Source: Terriglobus sp. RCC_193
GTDB lineage: Bacteria; Acidobacteriota; Terriglobia; Terriglobales; Acidobacteriaceae
DNA length: 64,000 nucleotides
Direction: 5' to 3'
Assembly (NCBI RefSeq): GCF_041355105.1
Contig: NZ_JBFUPK010000002.1
Location: 868,001 to 932,000 of the forward strand
The notes below the pieces were generated by a model. That model saw only the letters and a program-made list of their open reading frames with translations. It was not told the origin of the DNA and made no database searches. Positions 1-9,141 of the stretch are shown piece by piece. A program made the translations under genes and the position numbers. Within the stretch, counting starts at the first letter, position 1. The number at the start of each line of letters is the position of its first letter.

Positions 1-2
1 AG

Positions 3-2084
3 GTCAATGTGGCCGACTCAACCTCCGGCACTGTCCTGAATCCGGTGTTGCAGGTGGGCAATGTCAACAGCGCCGTAACCGTCACGGCCACCGAGGGTAA
101 TGAGTTTGCAACACCCGTCAGCAGCGGCGGCACCAAGACGGACCTGCCCCTGGCCGAGGTGCCTCAGGCCATCAGCGTGGTCAATCGCAGCCTGATGGAT
201 TCGCAGGCAGTGGTGAAGCTGGATGACGCACTGAAGAACGTTCCCGGCGTCATCGCGGGCGGTTATTACGACGGCTGGGACTACTACCGCATCCGCGGCT
301 TTGATGCTTCGTTCAACACCTACATCGACGGCCTGCGCGGCGGCAACGGCATGATGGAAGAGACGTGGGGGCTGGAGTCCGTTGAAGTGCTGAAGGGGCC
401 ATCCTCCGCGCTCTACGGCCAGAGCGTTCTTGGCGGTCTTGTGAACATCGTCACGCGTAAGCCCGTACCGGACTTCTTTGTCCACGCGCAGGTCACAGCA
501 GGCTCGTTTAACTTTGTCGATCCTGCGATCGACATCGGCGGTTCGCTGAACTCATCGCGCACGGTCTACGGCCGTCTCGCCGCGCTGTATCACTCCGCGA
601 ACACCTTCGTGGATTACACCTATCGCCATCGCTATTACTTTGCGCCATCGCTTACATGGAAGCCGCGCAGCTCCACATGGCTCACGCTCACCGGACGTAT
701 CCAGCGCGATAACGGCCGACAGGGCATGCCTCTGCCTGCTATCGGCACTGTGCTCCCTAATCCCGGCAACGGCATCCTGCCCATCTCTACCTACATCGGC
801 GAACTGGAAGCCAATGCGAATAAGATGTCACAGGCCAATCAGCAGTTCGGCGTGCAGTTCCATCACAGCTTCAGCGACAACCTGATCTTCCGCGAGAATG
901 CACGCTTTGCCTGGTATCAGCAGAACTGGAATCGCATCTATTACCCCGGGTTCCTCGGCGCAGACAACCGCACGCTCTATCGCTACCCGTATAGCTTCTA
1001 TGGACCGTGGCAGACGCATGAAACGGATACCAGCATCGAAGGTCGCGCCAAGTTTCTGAACATGGAACACAGTGCGCTGCTCGGCCTGGACTTCTATCGG
1101 AACCCGTCGACTGGCAAGGGATCGTCGATCGACTTCAGCGACCTTACGCAGTACGAACCGCTGGACCTGTACAAGCCTGTGTATGGACAGAACCCTGTGC
1201 AATCACTGATCGTAGTTTCCGACACGAAGACCGTCACGCAATACACCGGTCTCTATCTGCAGGACCACATCCGCCTGCCAAAGCATGTGAGCATCACCGG
1301 TGGCGGACGCTTTGACTGGGCCAAGAACGAAAGCCGTGGCTCTGCAAACCAGAACGGCCACGGCACCACGCCACGCGTGGGTGTCACCTGGCAGGCCTTC
1401 GGTCAGACCGCAGTTTATGCCAGCTTCAGCAAGTCATACCTGCCGCAGTCGGGCCAGGTCTACATCGACGCCACACACGCTTCTTACCTGCCACCGGAAC
1501 GCGGACAGCAATGGGAAGGCGGCGTGAAGTCATCCTTCCTCAACGGCAAACTGCTCGCCAACGCAGCACTCTTTCAGCTTGATCGTAAAAACGTTGCCAC
1601 AGCTAACCAGGCCGTTCCGAATTTCTACCTGGTAACCGGCGCACAACGCAGCCGCGGCGTGGAGCTTGAGGCCACACTGCACCCGCTGGCAGGTTGGAAC
1701 ATCGTGTCGTCGTACTCGTTCATCAACGCCATCGTCACCAACGACACCACACTGCCCACCGGAACACCGACGCTTAACGCACCGAAGCATCTCTTCAACA
1801 TGTGGAGCACCTACGAGATTCCGCGTGGCCCTGTGCGCGGTCTCACCTTCGGCTTCGGTGGACGCCATTACACCGACCAGTCCGGCGATCTTGCCTACAG
1901 CTTCCGCCTGCCCGCATACGGCATTGTGGATGCTTCGGCCAGCTATCGTCGCGGTCATGCCATGTGGCAACTGAACGCCAACAACATCACCAACAAGCGG
2001 TGGTACGCCGGCAGCTACAACAACCTCTACGTCAAACCCGGCGAACCGCGCGTCGTTCGCGGCACCATGTCCTGGAACTTCTAG
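3..2084 (+). CDS. TonB-dependent siderophore receptor (5' end outside window)
   Basis: Outer-membrane receptor for a ferric siderophore or similar ligand, energised by TonB. The reading frame is open to the window edge, so the signal peptide and first domain are missing. The visible N-terminus (LQVGNVNSAVTVTA) resembles the tail of a carboxypeptidase-regulatory domain. It is followed by a plug domain (LAEVPQAISVV, LKNVPGV, YRIRGFDA, VEVLKGPSSALYGQ), which is the siderophore-receptor type of plug. The rest alternates aromatic and glycine-rich strands as in a 22-strand barrel and ends in Trp-Asn-Phe, with the terminal aromatic residue used for outer-membrane insertion. A strong terminator follows. 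The next gene, on the other strand, is TonB-like, which fits a shared uptake role. The siderophore-type assignment is family knowledge; the substrate cannot be told. Confidence 0.9.
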   Translation, partial: VNVADSTSGTVLNPVLQVGNVNSAVTVTATEGNEFATPVSSGGTKTDLPLAEVPQAISVVNRSLMDSQAVVKLDDALKNVPGVIAGGYYDGWDYYRIRGFDASFNTYIDGLRGGNGMMEETWGLESVEVLKGPSSALYGQSVLGGLVNIVTRKPVPDFFVHAQVTAGSFNFVDPAIDIGGSLNSSRTVYGRLAALYHSANTFVDYTYRHRYYFAPSLTWKPRSSTWLTLTGRIQRDNGRQGMPLPAIGTVLPNPGNGILPISTYIGELEANANKMSQANQQFGVQFHHSFSDNLIFRENARFAWYQQNWNRIYYPGFLGADNRTLYRYPYSFYGPWQTHETDTSIEGRAKFLNMEHSALLGLDFYRNPSTGKGSSIDFSDLTQYEPLDLYKPVYGQNPVQSLIVVSDTKTVTQYTGLYLQDHIRLPKHVSITGGGRFDWAKNESRGSANQNGHGTTPRVGVTWQAFGQTAVYASFSKSYLPQSGQVYIDATHASYLPPERGQQWEGGVKSSFLNGKLLANAALFQLDRKNVATANQAVPNFYLVTGAQRSRGVELEATLHPLAGWNIVSSYSFINAIVTNDTTLPTGTPTLNAPKHLFNMWSTYEIPRGPVRGLTFGFGGRHYTDQSGDLAYSFRLPAYGIVDASASYRRGHAMWQLNANNITNKRWYAGSYNNLYVKPGEPRVVRGTMSWNF

Positions 2085-2115
2085 ACTTCTCCCGAAGTCA
2101 GCATGATTTGCTGCG

Positions 2116-2150
2116 AAAGGCCCTCGCAATACTTCGCGAGGGCCTTTCTT
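2116..2150 (+). terminator. Rho-independent terminator after the siderophore receptor
   Basis: A perfect 12-bp stem (AAAGGCCCTCGC at 2116-2127 with its complement at 2136-2147) encloses an 8-base loop and runs into a T-rich tail. It lies 31 bases after the receptor stop and could also serve the convergent TonB gene. Confidence 0.85.
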
Positions 2151-2187
2151 TACGCCGTTCTGGGAGCGGTATCGAAAACGAAGCTAC

Positions 2188-3282
2188 TTACTGCGCTTCC
2201 GGACTGTCTTTATTGATACGGAATTCGATGCGCAGTTCCAGATTGGGTCCGTGGAACTCCTTGGGAAGCGGTTGTGCTGCACCGAGTGCCGTGATGGAAC
2301 CCCATGCCGCACGATCGATCGCGACATCATGGGTGGAGTAGTCCAGATGCATGGCGCTGATCTTGCCGTCGGGCAGGATGGTGAAACGCACGCCGGTGAT
2401 GCCCTGCTTATTGAGCGGCGGGCGGCACTCTTCCGGGATCAGCGGCAGCCAGTTGCGGCGCACATCAGAGAGCAGGCGCTGGATGTATTTGCCAAAGTCG
2501 ACACCCTGCGTGTCGCTGAGAATCTGCAAGCCCTGCTTGGCCCCGCCCGGCTGGCCACGGCCCACTGAGCCGTAGTCGCCGCTGTCGCCCGCATTACGCG
2601 AGCCACGCGCGGCCTGGGCAATCTGGGATGCGGCGCTCTGCGATCCCTGGCCGAAGTTCGGACGATTGTTGGCGGACGCGTTCGGCGCAGGCGAATCCAC
2701 CATGGGCTGCGGGTGCGGCACAGGCGGAGTGGGGGTGGGAGGCGCGTTCTTCGCCACCTGCTGCTGCGGTGGAGCCTGTTGCTGCTGCGGAGCGGGTGCA
2801 GCCTGTTGCTGCTGAGGAGCCTGCTTCGGTGCGGGAGGCGCAGGTGTTCCGGCGCGCGGTGTGGGTTGTACCTGCGGATTCGGTTTCGAGCTCTGCGATT
2901 CGGCGGTGTGCGCGCTGATGTTGGGCGCGGGCTTCGTCCGTTTGAGCTGGTCCTTCAGGTCCGGCGGCGTGTCCAGATAGGTCATGGTGGAACGCTTTTC
3001 ATTGTCCGGGGCCATGACGATCACCGGCGCATGCCATAGATAACGCGGCCCATACACCAGAACCCAGCCCAGAATCAGCCAGACGATGACCGAGATATAG
3101 ACAGCTTCGCGGAAACGCGCGCGCGTGCGCTCGTCATCCACTTCGTCCAGCAGCATGATCAGTTCATGCTGTTCCAGGTCGGCGTAACGGCCCATACCGC
3201 CGCGATTACCGTGGCGTGGACTCTCCTCGGGCTGGGGTGTCTCCTGGGTAGGTTCGTCAGAGGGTGTCTGGTATGGCGGCAC
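2188..3282 (-). CDS. TonB-like energy transducer
   Basis: Inner-membrane anchored periplasmic protein that would pass proton-motive energy to outer-membrane receptors. The 364 residues show a charged cytoplasmic start, one membrane segment (about residues 60-82, AVYISVIVWLILGWVLVYG), then a long Pro/Gln/Ala-rich linker with runs of QQQ (about 120-200), as in TonB spacers. A C-terminal domain of about 100 residues contains YIQRLLSDVRRNWLPLIP and VRFTILPDGKIS, matching the TonB C-terminal fold. The cytoplasmic part of about 55 residues is longer than in classical TonB. The GTG start has no clear Shine-Dalgarno sequence, so an internal start is possible. It converges with a TonB-dependent receptor, its probable client. 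No ExbB or ExbD lies in the window. Confidence 0.8.
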   Translation of the reverse strand: MPPYQTPSDEPTQETPQPEESPRHGNRGGMGRYADLEQHELIMLLDEVDDERTRARFREAVYISVIVWLILGWVLVYGPRYLWHAPVIVMAPDNEKRSTMTYLDTPPDLKDQLKRTKPAPNISAHTAESQSSKPNPQVQPTPRAGTPAPPAPKQAPQQQQAAPAPQQQQAPPQQQVAKNAPPTPTPPVPHPQPMVDSPAPNASANNRPNFGQGSQSAASQIAQAARGSRNAGDSGDYGSVGRGQPGGAKQGLQILSDTQGVDFGKYIQRLLSDVRRNWLPLIPEECRPPLNKQGITGVRFTILPDGKISAMHLDYSTHDVAIDRAAWGSITALGAAQPLPKEFHGPNLELRIEFRINKDSPEAQ

Positions 3283-3434
3283 GCTGGGTCTGTCTCTTCT
3301 GTCTCTATCTGTAGGACTGTCGGAACGCCCATTTGTACGCAGAAAAGCGCCGGAGGGCTACAGAACAGCAGGATTATTCTCTCATCCCGCGTCAAAGCGC
3401 GCTTCGAATGGCATAGCTCGGCGTCTGCGCCGGG

Positions 3435-3440
3435 TAGAAT
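3435..3440 (+). promoter_or_regulatory. -10-like box TAGAAT before the DedA-like gene
   Basis: TAGAAT ends 8 bases before the ATG at 3449. The gap contains GAGG directly against the start, too close to act as a normal Shine-Dalgarno sequence. This fits a leaderless or near-leaderless transcript. It is inferred from position only. Confidence 0.4.
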
Positions 3441-3448
3441 GACCGAGG

Positions 3449-4192
3449 ATGTTTCACCTGCACGCTTTCGCAACCCTGCTGCAAACCGCCCAGGACACAG
3501 TCCCGCACGCGGCACCCCATCACGTGGGCTGGCTCAAGCATTTCACCCAGACGACCCAGGCCTTCTTTGAACGGTTCGGTCTGTGGGGGCTCGCCGCGAT
3601 TGCGCTGCTGGACTCCGCCATGCTGCCCATGCCGTGGCAGTATCTGCTGGTCACCGATGTGAATAACCACCCTGGCACCTGGATTCTGTACCCGGTGGTT
3701 GCGGCTCTGGCGTCCACCCTGGGAAGCCTGGTGCCGTTTTACGTGGGGCGCGTGGGCGGGGAACTGTTTCTGCTGGGCAAGATCAATCGTGAACGTTACG
3801 AGCGTCTGCGCGATCGCTTTGAGCGTCAGGAATTTCTGGCCATCTTCATTCCGGCCATTGGGCCGCCACCGACACCGTTCAAACTGTTTGAGTTTTGCGC
3901 GGGCGTGTTTGAGATGAAGCCGATGCTCTTCCTGCTTGCGGCGTTCCTGGGCAAGCTGATTCAGTACGGTGCCTATGCGTTGTTGACGCACAAGTATGGT
4001 CCACAGGTGATGGACGTCATCATGCATGGCGTACATGCGCATGCACAGTTGACGCGCATGGTCGTGGGCGTGCTGCTGGTGCTGCTGGTGGTGTGGATTC
4101 TGCGCAAGATATTCGATCGTCGCAAGGGAACTCAGCTTCCAATTGAAGACGGGGCAGTGGAAGAAGGTAAGACCTTCATCGTGGAAGAGTAA
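3449..4192 (+). CDS. DedA/SNARE-associated family membrane protein
   Basis: A 247-residue integral membrane protein of the DedA/VTT superfamily, whose members act in membrane lipid homeostasis and are proposed to flip lipids. Hydrophobic segments lie near residues 43-60, 75-95, 130-150 and 195-215. The hallmark re-entrant motif region appears as FLAIFIPAIGPPPTPFKLFE followed by FCAGVFEM. The first membrane half carries LDSAMLPMPWQYLLV, like the YqaA-type subgroup. The C-terminus is charged and cytoplasmic-like. It converges with the helicase gene, with only 17 bases between the stops. The family call is secure; the substrate is unknown. Confidence 0.8.
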   Translation: MFHLHAFATLLQTAQDTVPHAAPHHVGWLKHFTQTTQAFFERFGLWGLAAIALLDSAMLPMPWQYLLVTDVNNHPGTWILYPVVAALASTLGSLVPFYVGRVGGELFLLGKINRERYERLRDRFERQEFLAIFIPAIGPPPTPFKLFEFCAGVFEMKPMLFLLAAFLGKLIQYGAYALLTHKYGPQVMDVIMHGVHAHAQLTRMVVGVLLVLLVVWILRKIFDRRKGTQLPIEDGAVEEGKTFIVEE

Positions 4193-4209
4193 GTCTGGCG
4201 AAACAGGAT

Positions 4210-6255
4210 TTAGCTCACAGCCACTTCATGCTCTGCGGGTGAAAGAAAGAACTCTTCCACATCGTTAATGTCCTGCGTGAGCTTGTACGGTGGCAGGCTG
4301 TCTAGGAATATCTTGCCGTAACTCTGCCGCTGAATGCGGCTGTCCAGCAGCATCAGCACGCCGCGGTCGCTGGCGCTGCGGATCAGGCGTCCGAAGCCCT
4401 GTTTCAACGTGATGACCGCCTGCGGAATCTGCAGATCGTGAAACGGCTTGCCGCCTTCAGCTTCGATGGCTTCCATGCGCGCCTGCATCACCGGGTCACT
4501 TGGCACAGCGAATGGCAAACGGTCGATGATGACGCAGCTCAGCTGGTCGCCCTGCACATCCACGCCCTGCCAGAAGCTGGAGGTGCCGAACAGAATGGCA
4601 TTCGGTGTGGAACGGAACTCATCCAGCAATGCTTTGCGCGGCGCCTGCCCCTGCAGCAGCAGCGGGTAGGGCAACTCCACCAACATGCGTTCATACAGTG
4701 TCTTCATCTGCGCATAGCTGGTGAAGAGGCAGAAGGCGCGGCCACGGCTCAACTCCAGCACGCGCCGCATCTTTTCCGTCGCCTGATTCAGAAAATCCGG
4801 ATCGCGCGGATCGGGCATGTACGGTGGCAGATAGAGCAGTGCCTGCTTGTTGTACTGGAAATGTGATGGCACGGTGAGTTCACGCGCTCCCACTAAGCCG
4901 ACGCGTTTTGCTATGTGTTCAAAGCCGCCCTGCACGGTCAGCGTCGCGCTGGTCAGAACGACGGAACTGAAGTCCTTGAACAGCGTGGTGTTCAGGATCT
5001 CTGACACATCAATGGGCGTGGCTTGCAGATAGGTGTGGTAAGCCATGGGCTGGCCCGTCTGCGTGCGCGAAAAGTTCTTCACACCACCGGCGGCGCGGCG
5101 CTCAATCCAGAAGACCGTGTTGGGATCTTCCGCTTCCATCAGGAAGGTCGATGAGGTTCGAAGTTCCGTCACGCGACGCTTCAGGCCGTTGACCTCGTCC
5201 ACGTCCTTGATGCGTTCCAGTTCGTCGCGCAGCTTGTCCAAAGAAGTTAGGTAGGTTAAGTAAGCATCGCCGCGCTCTTCCAAAAAACCGCTGCGGTCGC
5301 GGAAAGGCTGCCGTCCCAGCTCAAAGCCGTTCATAGGCAGCGATCCAAAGAAGGCACGCGAACGTTCACGCAGTCCATTCGTTGCGCTTTCGATGCTCGA
5401 TGATGAGACCTTCTTCGCGCGCAGCATCATCTCCACGTCGCGCGCCAGTTCTTCGCAACGTTGCTGCGAGATGGCCACGCCGAAGTAGTCGCTGGCCACC
5501 GCTTCCATTTCGTGCGCTTCGTCGAAGATCACCGCTGCGGCATCTGGCAGAATGCCTGCATCCGGCGCGCCTGCCGCCTGCTGACGGATGTTCAGGTCAG
5601 CAAAGAACAGGTGGTGATTGACGATGATGATGTCGCTTTCCAGAGCCTTGCGCCGCATCGCCGTGATGTAGCACGGTTCAAAGTTGGGGCAGCTTTGCCC
5701 CAGGCACGCTTCACTGCGCGCATCCAGCTTGGAGAATAGCGGCGAAGGCTCTGGCAGGCCGGCGATTTCGGCGCGGTCGCCTGTCTCCGTTTCGCTCTCC
5801 CACTCGAGGATTTTTCCGAAGTGATCGAGTTCTGTGAACTCGGTGAGTAGTGAAGATGTCTGCTGCAGCGCGTACAGCTTCTGCTTGCACACGTAGTTGC
5901 CGCGGCCCTTCATGTAGCAGACCTTCAGCGGCCCCAGCAGCGACTCAAGAAACGGAATGTCCTTGAAGAACAACTGCTCCTGCAGGTTCTTCGTCCCTGT
6001 GGAGATGATGACGCGCTGCCCACGTTCGCGTGCTAACCGCAATGCAGGCAGGAGATAGGCCAGCGTCTTGCCGGTGCCGGTGCCTGCCTCCACGACGAGA
6101 TGGCGATGATCCTGCAATGCCGCTTCGACGGCCCTGGCCATCTCGTACTGGCCCTTGCGGTGCTCATAGTTCAGCGAAGACTTGGCCAGCACGCCGCCCG
6201 GCGCGAAGAACTCGTGCAGCGTGGGCAGTTTCTCTGTTGTGGCGAAGGTCGGCAT
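4210..6255 (-). CDS. dinG: ATP-dependent DNA helicase, DinG/XPD-like (superfamily 2, Fe-S)
   Basis: 5'-to-3' DNA helicase of the XPD/DinG class, used in DNA repair and in resolving R-loops. Residues 56-64 carry the Walker A sequence EAGTGTGKT. The DEAH box (IFDEAHEM) is near residue 248. Four cysteines between these motifs (YVCKQK, EACLGQSCPNFEPC) are placed as the [4Fe-4S] ligands of this class. The C-terminal helicase half includes FGTSSFWQGVDVQG, VIIDRLPFAVPSDP and QGFGRLIRS (motifs V and VI). The length of 681 residues fits DinG/YoaA proteins without the nuclease domain found in Firmicutes. The gene stands alone and converges with the DedA-like gene. Confidence 0.92.
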   Translation of the reverse strand: MPTFATTEKLPTLHEFFAPGGVLAKSSLNYEHRKGQYEMARAVEAALQDHRHLVVEAGTGTGKTLAYLLPALRLARERGQRVIISTGTKNLQEQLFFKDIPFLESLLGPLKVCYMKGRGNYVCKQKLYALQQTSSLLTEFTELDHFGKILEWESETETGDRAEIAGLPEPSPLFSKLDARSEACLGQSCPNFEPCYITAMRRKALESDIIIVNHHLFFADLNIRQQAAGAPDAGILPDAAAVIFDEAHEMEAVASDYFGVAISQQRCEELARDVEMMLRAKKVSSSSIESATNGLRERSRAFFGSLPMNGFELGRQPFRDRSGFLEERGDAYLTYLTSLDKLRDELERIKDVDEVNGLKRRVTELRTSSTFLMEAEDPNTVFWIERRAAGGVKNFSRTQTGQPMAYHTYLQATPIDVSEILNTTLFKDFSSVVLTSATLTVQGGFEHIAKRVGLVGARELTVPSHFQYNKQALLYLPPYMPDPRDPDFLNQATEKMRRVLELSRGRAFCLFTSYAQMKTLYERMLVELPYPLLLQGQAPRKALLDEFRSTPNAILFGTSSFWQGVDVQGDQLSCVIIDRLPFAVPSDPVMQARMEAIEAEGGKPFHDLQIPQAVITLKQGFGRLIRSASDRGVLMLLDSRIQRQSYGKIFLDSLPPYKLTQDINDVEEFFLSPAEHEVAVS

Positions 6256-6337
6256 GAGGGCGCAAGAAAGGCGAACGTCTTTAGTTTAGCCGCGCATTCC
6301 TCATTCTTGTGGAATCATCGCTTTCAGGGGTGGACTG

Positions 6338-6994
6338 GTGCAGTTTCTGTCGCGCGTTATCGCGTTTTTTCTATTGATCGGTGGCAGCAGCGCAGCACAA
6401 ACAGAGAATGCCTTTCCTCGCTATAGCCAATTAGCAGGCGCTGTGAATGCTGATGGATTTTCCACTTCCGGCGTACAACTGTGCCTGTCGGAGCAGAAGA
6501 CAACGTGCTTTGTCATGCCAAAACTGGTGAAAGACCCGGAAGTCGTTTATGAGTTTGGGCTGGAACCACATTCTGAACGTGAAATGTTACCGGGGGGAGC
6601 GTCCTGGATTTTCTTTACCGGGATGTTTTCCGGTGGAGGCAGTGGAACACTTACCCGGTTCGCAGTATTGAGATATGACCCATCGGCCAAGGCGATCCAG
6701 AATCTCTTGCCCCTGGCATCCGCTACAAATGTGAGCGACTATGCCATGTGGCACCTACCCGAAATCTCACCATACCCGGTGTTGGTTGTCGCGGATTTCT
6801 TCTGGAATTTCAATGCTGGAGAAACACACTTTGACGCGCATCAATATGACGTTGAGGCATTTGTCTACAACGCGCGGGAGCGTGTCTATGAAAAACGGTT
6901 CCGATACAGGACATCGCATAAATACGACGCGGAGACTTCTCGGGTTTTGAAGCCGGAACGCAGCGAGATACTCAGGCGTCTTGGCGGGAAATAG
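6338..6994 (+). CDS. Secreted hypothetical protein
   Basis: I do not recognise this 218-residue protein. The GTG start has a good ribosome-binding site (AGGGG at 6326-6330, 7 bases upstream). Residues 1-20 form a signal peptide (hydrophobic FLSRVIAFFLLIGG, then SSAAQ). The mature part has two cysteines close together (QLCLSEQKTTCFVM), which may form a disulfide, and no membrane segment. It is probably periplasmic. Base composition is somewhat more AT-rich than its neighbours. It stands between the divergent dinG and the small ORF/der region with no partner gene. Confidence 0.65.
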   Translation: MQFLSRVIAFFLLIGGSSAAQTENAFPRYSQLAGAVNADGFSTSGVQLCLSEQKTTCFVMPKLVKDPEVVYEFGLEPHSEREMLPGGASWIFFTGMFSGGGSGTLTRFAVLRYDPSAKAIQNLLPLASATNVSDYAMWHLPEISPYPVLVVADFFWNFNAGETHFDAHQYDVEAFVYNARERVYEKRFRYRTSHKYDAETSRVLKPERSEILRRLGGK

Positions 6995-7193
6995 CTGCGG
7001 GTGCTGGCGGCGGCGGTAAACAGCGCTCTGCTTCGGTAGAACGCAATTCCAGCTTGCTTTGCCTGCGCCTGCGCTTGTTGTAGCCGCGTTTGACGCGAGC
7101 GCGGATTCCCGGTCGCCAGTGCAGAAAACGCCGCCAACGGGTGAACGCGTCGTGTTCATCGCCAGAAATCATCGGAATCGTGTTCTTTGCCAT
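6972..7193 (-). CDS. Possible small basic protein
   Basis: A 73-codon frame starting at ATG 7193. The first 45 residues (AKNTIPMISGDEHDAFTRWR, then a WRPGIRARVKRGYNKRRRR stretch) have the look of a short conserved basic protein: an acidic GDEHDAF segment followed by an Arg/Lys-rich helix. The C-terminal 25 residues are low complexity and may be fortuitous. There is no good Shine-Dalgarno sequence. The frame overlaps the 3' end of the secreted hypothetical on the other strand by 23 bases. It could be an RNA- or DNA-binding micro-protein or a chance frame. Confidence 0.4.
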   Translation of the reverse strand: MAKNTIPMISGDEHDAFTRWRRFLHWRPGIRARVKRGYNKRRRRQSKLELRSTEAERCLPPPPAPAAISRQDA

Positions 7194-7266
7194 GGCTTCG
7201 CGCTGCAAACTCAGGATAATTACCGTTTCACACTGCTACCCTTAAAGATGGAAGCAGGTAAGCACG

Positions 7267-9141
7267 ATGGCACCGGAAAAGAAGCGGCTCGGAAAAAAGC
7301 ACAGGACAGCGCAGACGCGTCCGCATAAGGGGGCCACCCCTAAGGGGGCTAAGGCTGGTGCTTCGTCGGTGGGTGGTGCTTCGCCCAAGGGGCGTAAGGG
7401 GATTACCGCCAAGAAGTCTGCCGCGTTCAGCCAGAGCAAGGTGCGCACGCAGTCGCCCACCCGGCAGAAGGGGCGTGCCATTACCGGGGCGCAGATGGCG
7501 CCGGGTGCACTGCCCAAGGCAGAGCGGGAGCGCCTGGGGATTCCTGAGCCAGCACAGCGGGCGCCCAAGGGGGCGCGCGGTATGGGATCCAGCGCGGAGG
7601 TGCAGGAGAAGCGGATGGTGCATCGCGCCGCACTCAGCGATCCAGAGACGGAGAACGCCTTTGCCAGCACGCTGCCCATGATCGAGGAGGCACAGCGGCC
7701 GTCTGACGCCATTGCCGCGCCGCTGTTCGCCATCTGCGGACGGCCGAACGTGGGTAAGAGCACCCTGTTCAACCGCCTGACCGGCACGCGCCGTTCCATT
7801 GTGGGCGATGAGCCGGGCATCACGCGTGACCGCATCTACGGCGAAGTGGATTGGGAAGGTCGCGTGTTACGCATTGTGGATACGGGCGGCGTGATTCCCG
7901 ATGATGAGGCGCTGATTCCGCGGGAGATCTTCCGGCAGGCACAGATTGCGCTGGATGAGGCTGAGGCCATTGTGCAGGTGGTGGACGGGCGCAGTGAGTT
8001 GACGCTGCCGGACATTGACCTGGCGCGACTGCTGATCCGCAGCGGTAAGCCAGTCTTCTTGGCGGTGAACAAGATGGACACGGAGAAGATTGCGCCGCAG
8101 GCCGAGAGCTTCCGCACGCTGGGGTACAAGGAAGTGTTTCCCGTCAGCGGTGAGCATGGGCTGGGCATGGGCGACCTGATGGACGCCGTTGCCGCCGCAC
8201 TGCCGCAGACGGAGCCGGAAGAGGTTGCGGATGACGTATGGGAAGATGAGCGCGAGTCTGCATCCGACGGAGAGGCTCCGCGGGAGCGCAAGCTGCGCTC
8301 GCATGGCGAGCATGTCTCGAAGGAGACTAGCATTGCCATCATTGGCCGTCCCAACGTCGGCAAATCCACCTTGCTGAACGCGCTTACGGGATCAGGCCGC
8401 GCCATCGTCTCACCGATCGCAGGCACCACGCGCGACGCTGTGGATGAGACGGTGGAGCGCAATGGACATAGCTTCCGGTTCGTGGATACCGCAGGCATTC
8501 GCCGCAAGGGCAAGACCACGATGATGGCGGAGAAGCTGTCCGTCATCATGGCGCGCAAGCATCTGGAAGCAGCCGATGTGGCGCTGCTGGTGATCGATGC
8601 CACGGAAGGCGTGACCGGGCTGGATGCCAACATTGGCGGCTATGCGCATGAGAGCGGCCGCAGTGTTGTGATCGTGGTGAACAAGTGGGACGCAATCACG
8701 ACCAATCGCGAAGACGGACAGGCGCCTGCCGACCAGAAGGTCTACACCGAACAGGTGCGGCACGCGTTGAAGTATCTGGATTACGCTCCGCTGATCTTCA
8801 TCAGTGCGCGCGAAGGCATCAACGTGGACGAGGTCTTCAAGAAGGTGCAGCTTGTGGCGCGTGAGCGTCGTAAGCGCATCACAACGGGTCAGATGAACAA
8901 GTTCCTGGACCAGGTGGAATTTGAGAAGGCAGGCGTTCCGTACAACAAGCGGCTGCGCATCTACTACATGACGCAGGCTGCGGTTGCGCCGCCGACGTTT
9001 GTGTTGTTCACGGATCGCGATGTGAAGCTTCACTTCAGCTATGAGCGATTCCTGGAGAACCAGATCCGTGCATCGTTCCGGTTTATCGGGTCGCCGATCT
9101 GGTTCAAAGTGCGGGCTCGGAATAAAAAGAGCGAGAAGTAG
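7267..9141 (+). CDS. der: Ribosome-associated GTPase Der (EngA) with basic N-terminal extension
   Basis: Essential double-Era GTPase for maturation of the 50S ribosomal subunit. Two complete G domains are visible: the first with GRPNVGKSTLFNRLTG near residue 158 and the second with GRPNVGKSTLLNALTG near 358, each followed by the switch region (GITRD, GTTRD), DTGG/DTAG and NKMD/NKWD motifs. A C-terminal KH-like domain (RIYYMTQ, FVLFTDR, SYERFLENQIR) completes it. Typical Der is about 440-490 residues. This one has 624 because of about 150 extra N-terminal residues that are rich in Lys, Arg, Gly and Ser and probably disordered. A start inside the extension (for example Met near 105) cannot be excluded, but codon use looks normal throughout. 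A hairpin with arms CGAGAA and TTCTCG (9132-9160) spans the stop. Confidence 0.93.
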   Translation: MAPEKKRLGKKHRTAQTRPHKGATPKGAKAGASSVGGASPKGRKGITAKKSAAFSQSKVRTQSPTRQKGRAITGAQMAPGALPKAERERLGIPEPAQRAPKGARGMGSSAEVQEKRMVHRAALSDPETENAFASTLPMIEEAQRPSDAIAAPLFAICGRPNVGKSTLFNRLTGTRRSIVGDEPGITRDRIYGEVDWEGRVLRIVDTGGVIPDDEALIPREIFRQAQIALDEAEAIVQVVDGRSELTLPDIDLARLLIRSGKPVFLAVNKMDTEKIAPQAESFRTLGYKEVFPVSGEHGLGMGDLMDAVAAALPQTEPEEVADDVWEDERESASDGEAPRERKLRSHGEHVSKETSIAIIGRPNVGKSTLLNALTGSGRAIVSPIAGTTRDAVDETVERNGHSFRFVDTAGIRRKGKTTMMAEKLSVIMARKHLEAADVALLVIDATEGVTGLDANIGGYAHESGRSVVIVVNKWDAITTNREDGQAPADQKVYTEQVRHALKYLDYAPLIFISAREGINVDEVFKKVQLVARERRKRITTGQMNKFLDQVEFEKAGVPYNKRLRIYYMTQAAVAPPTFVLFTDRDVKLHFSYERFLENQIRASFRFIGSPIWFKVRARNKKSEK

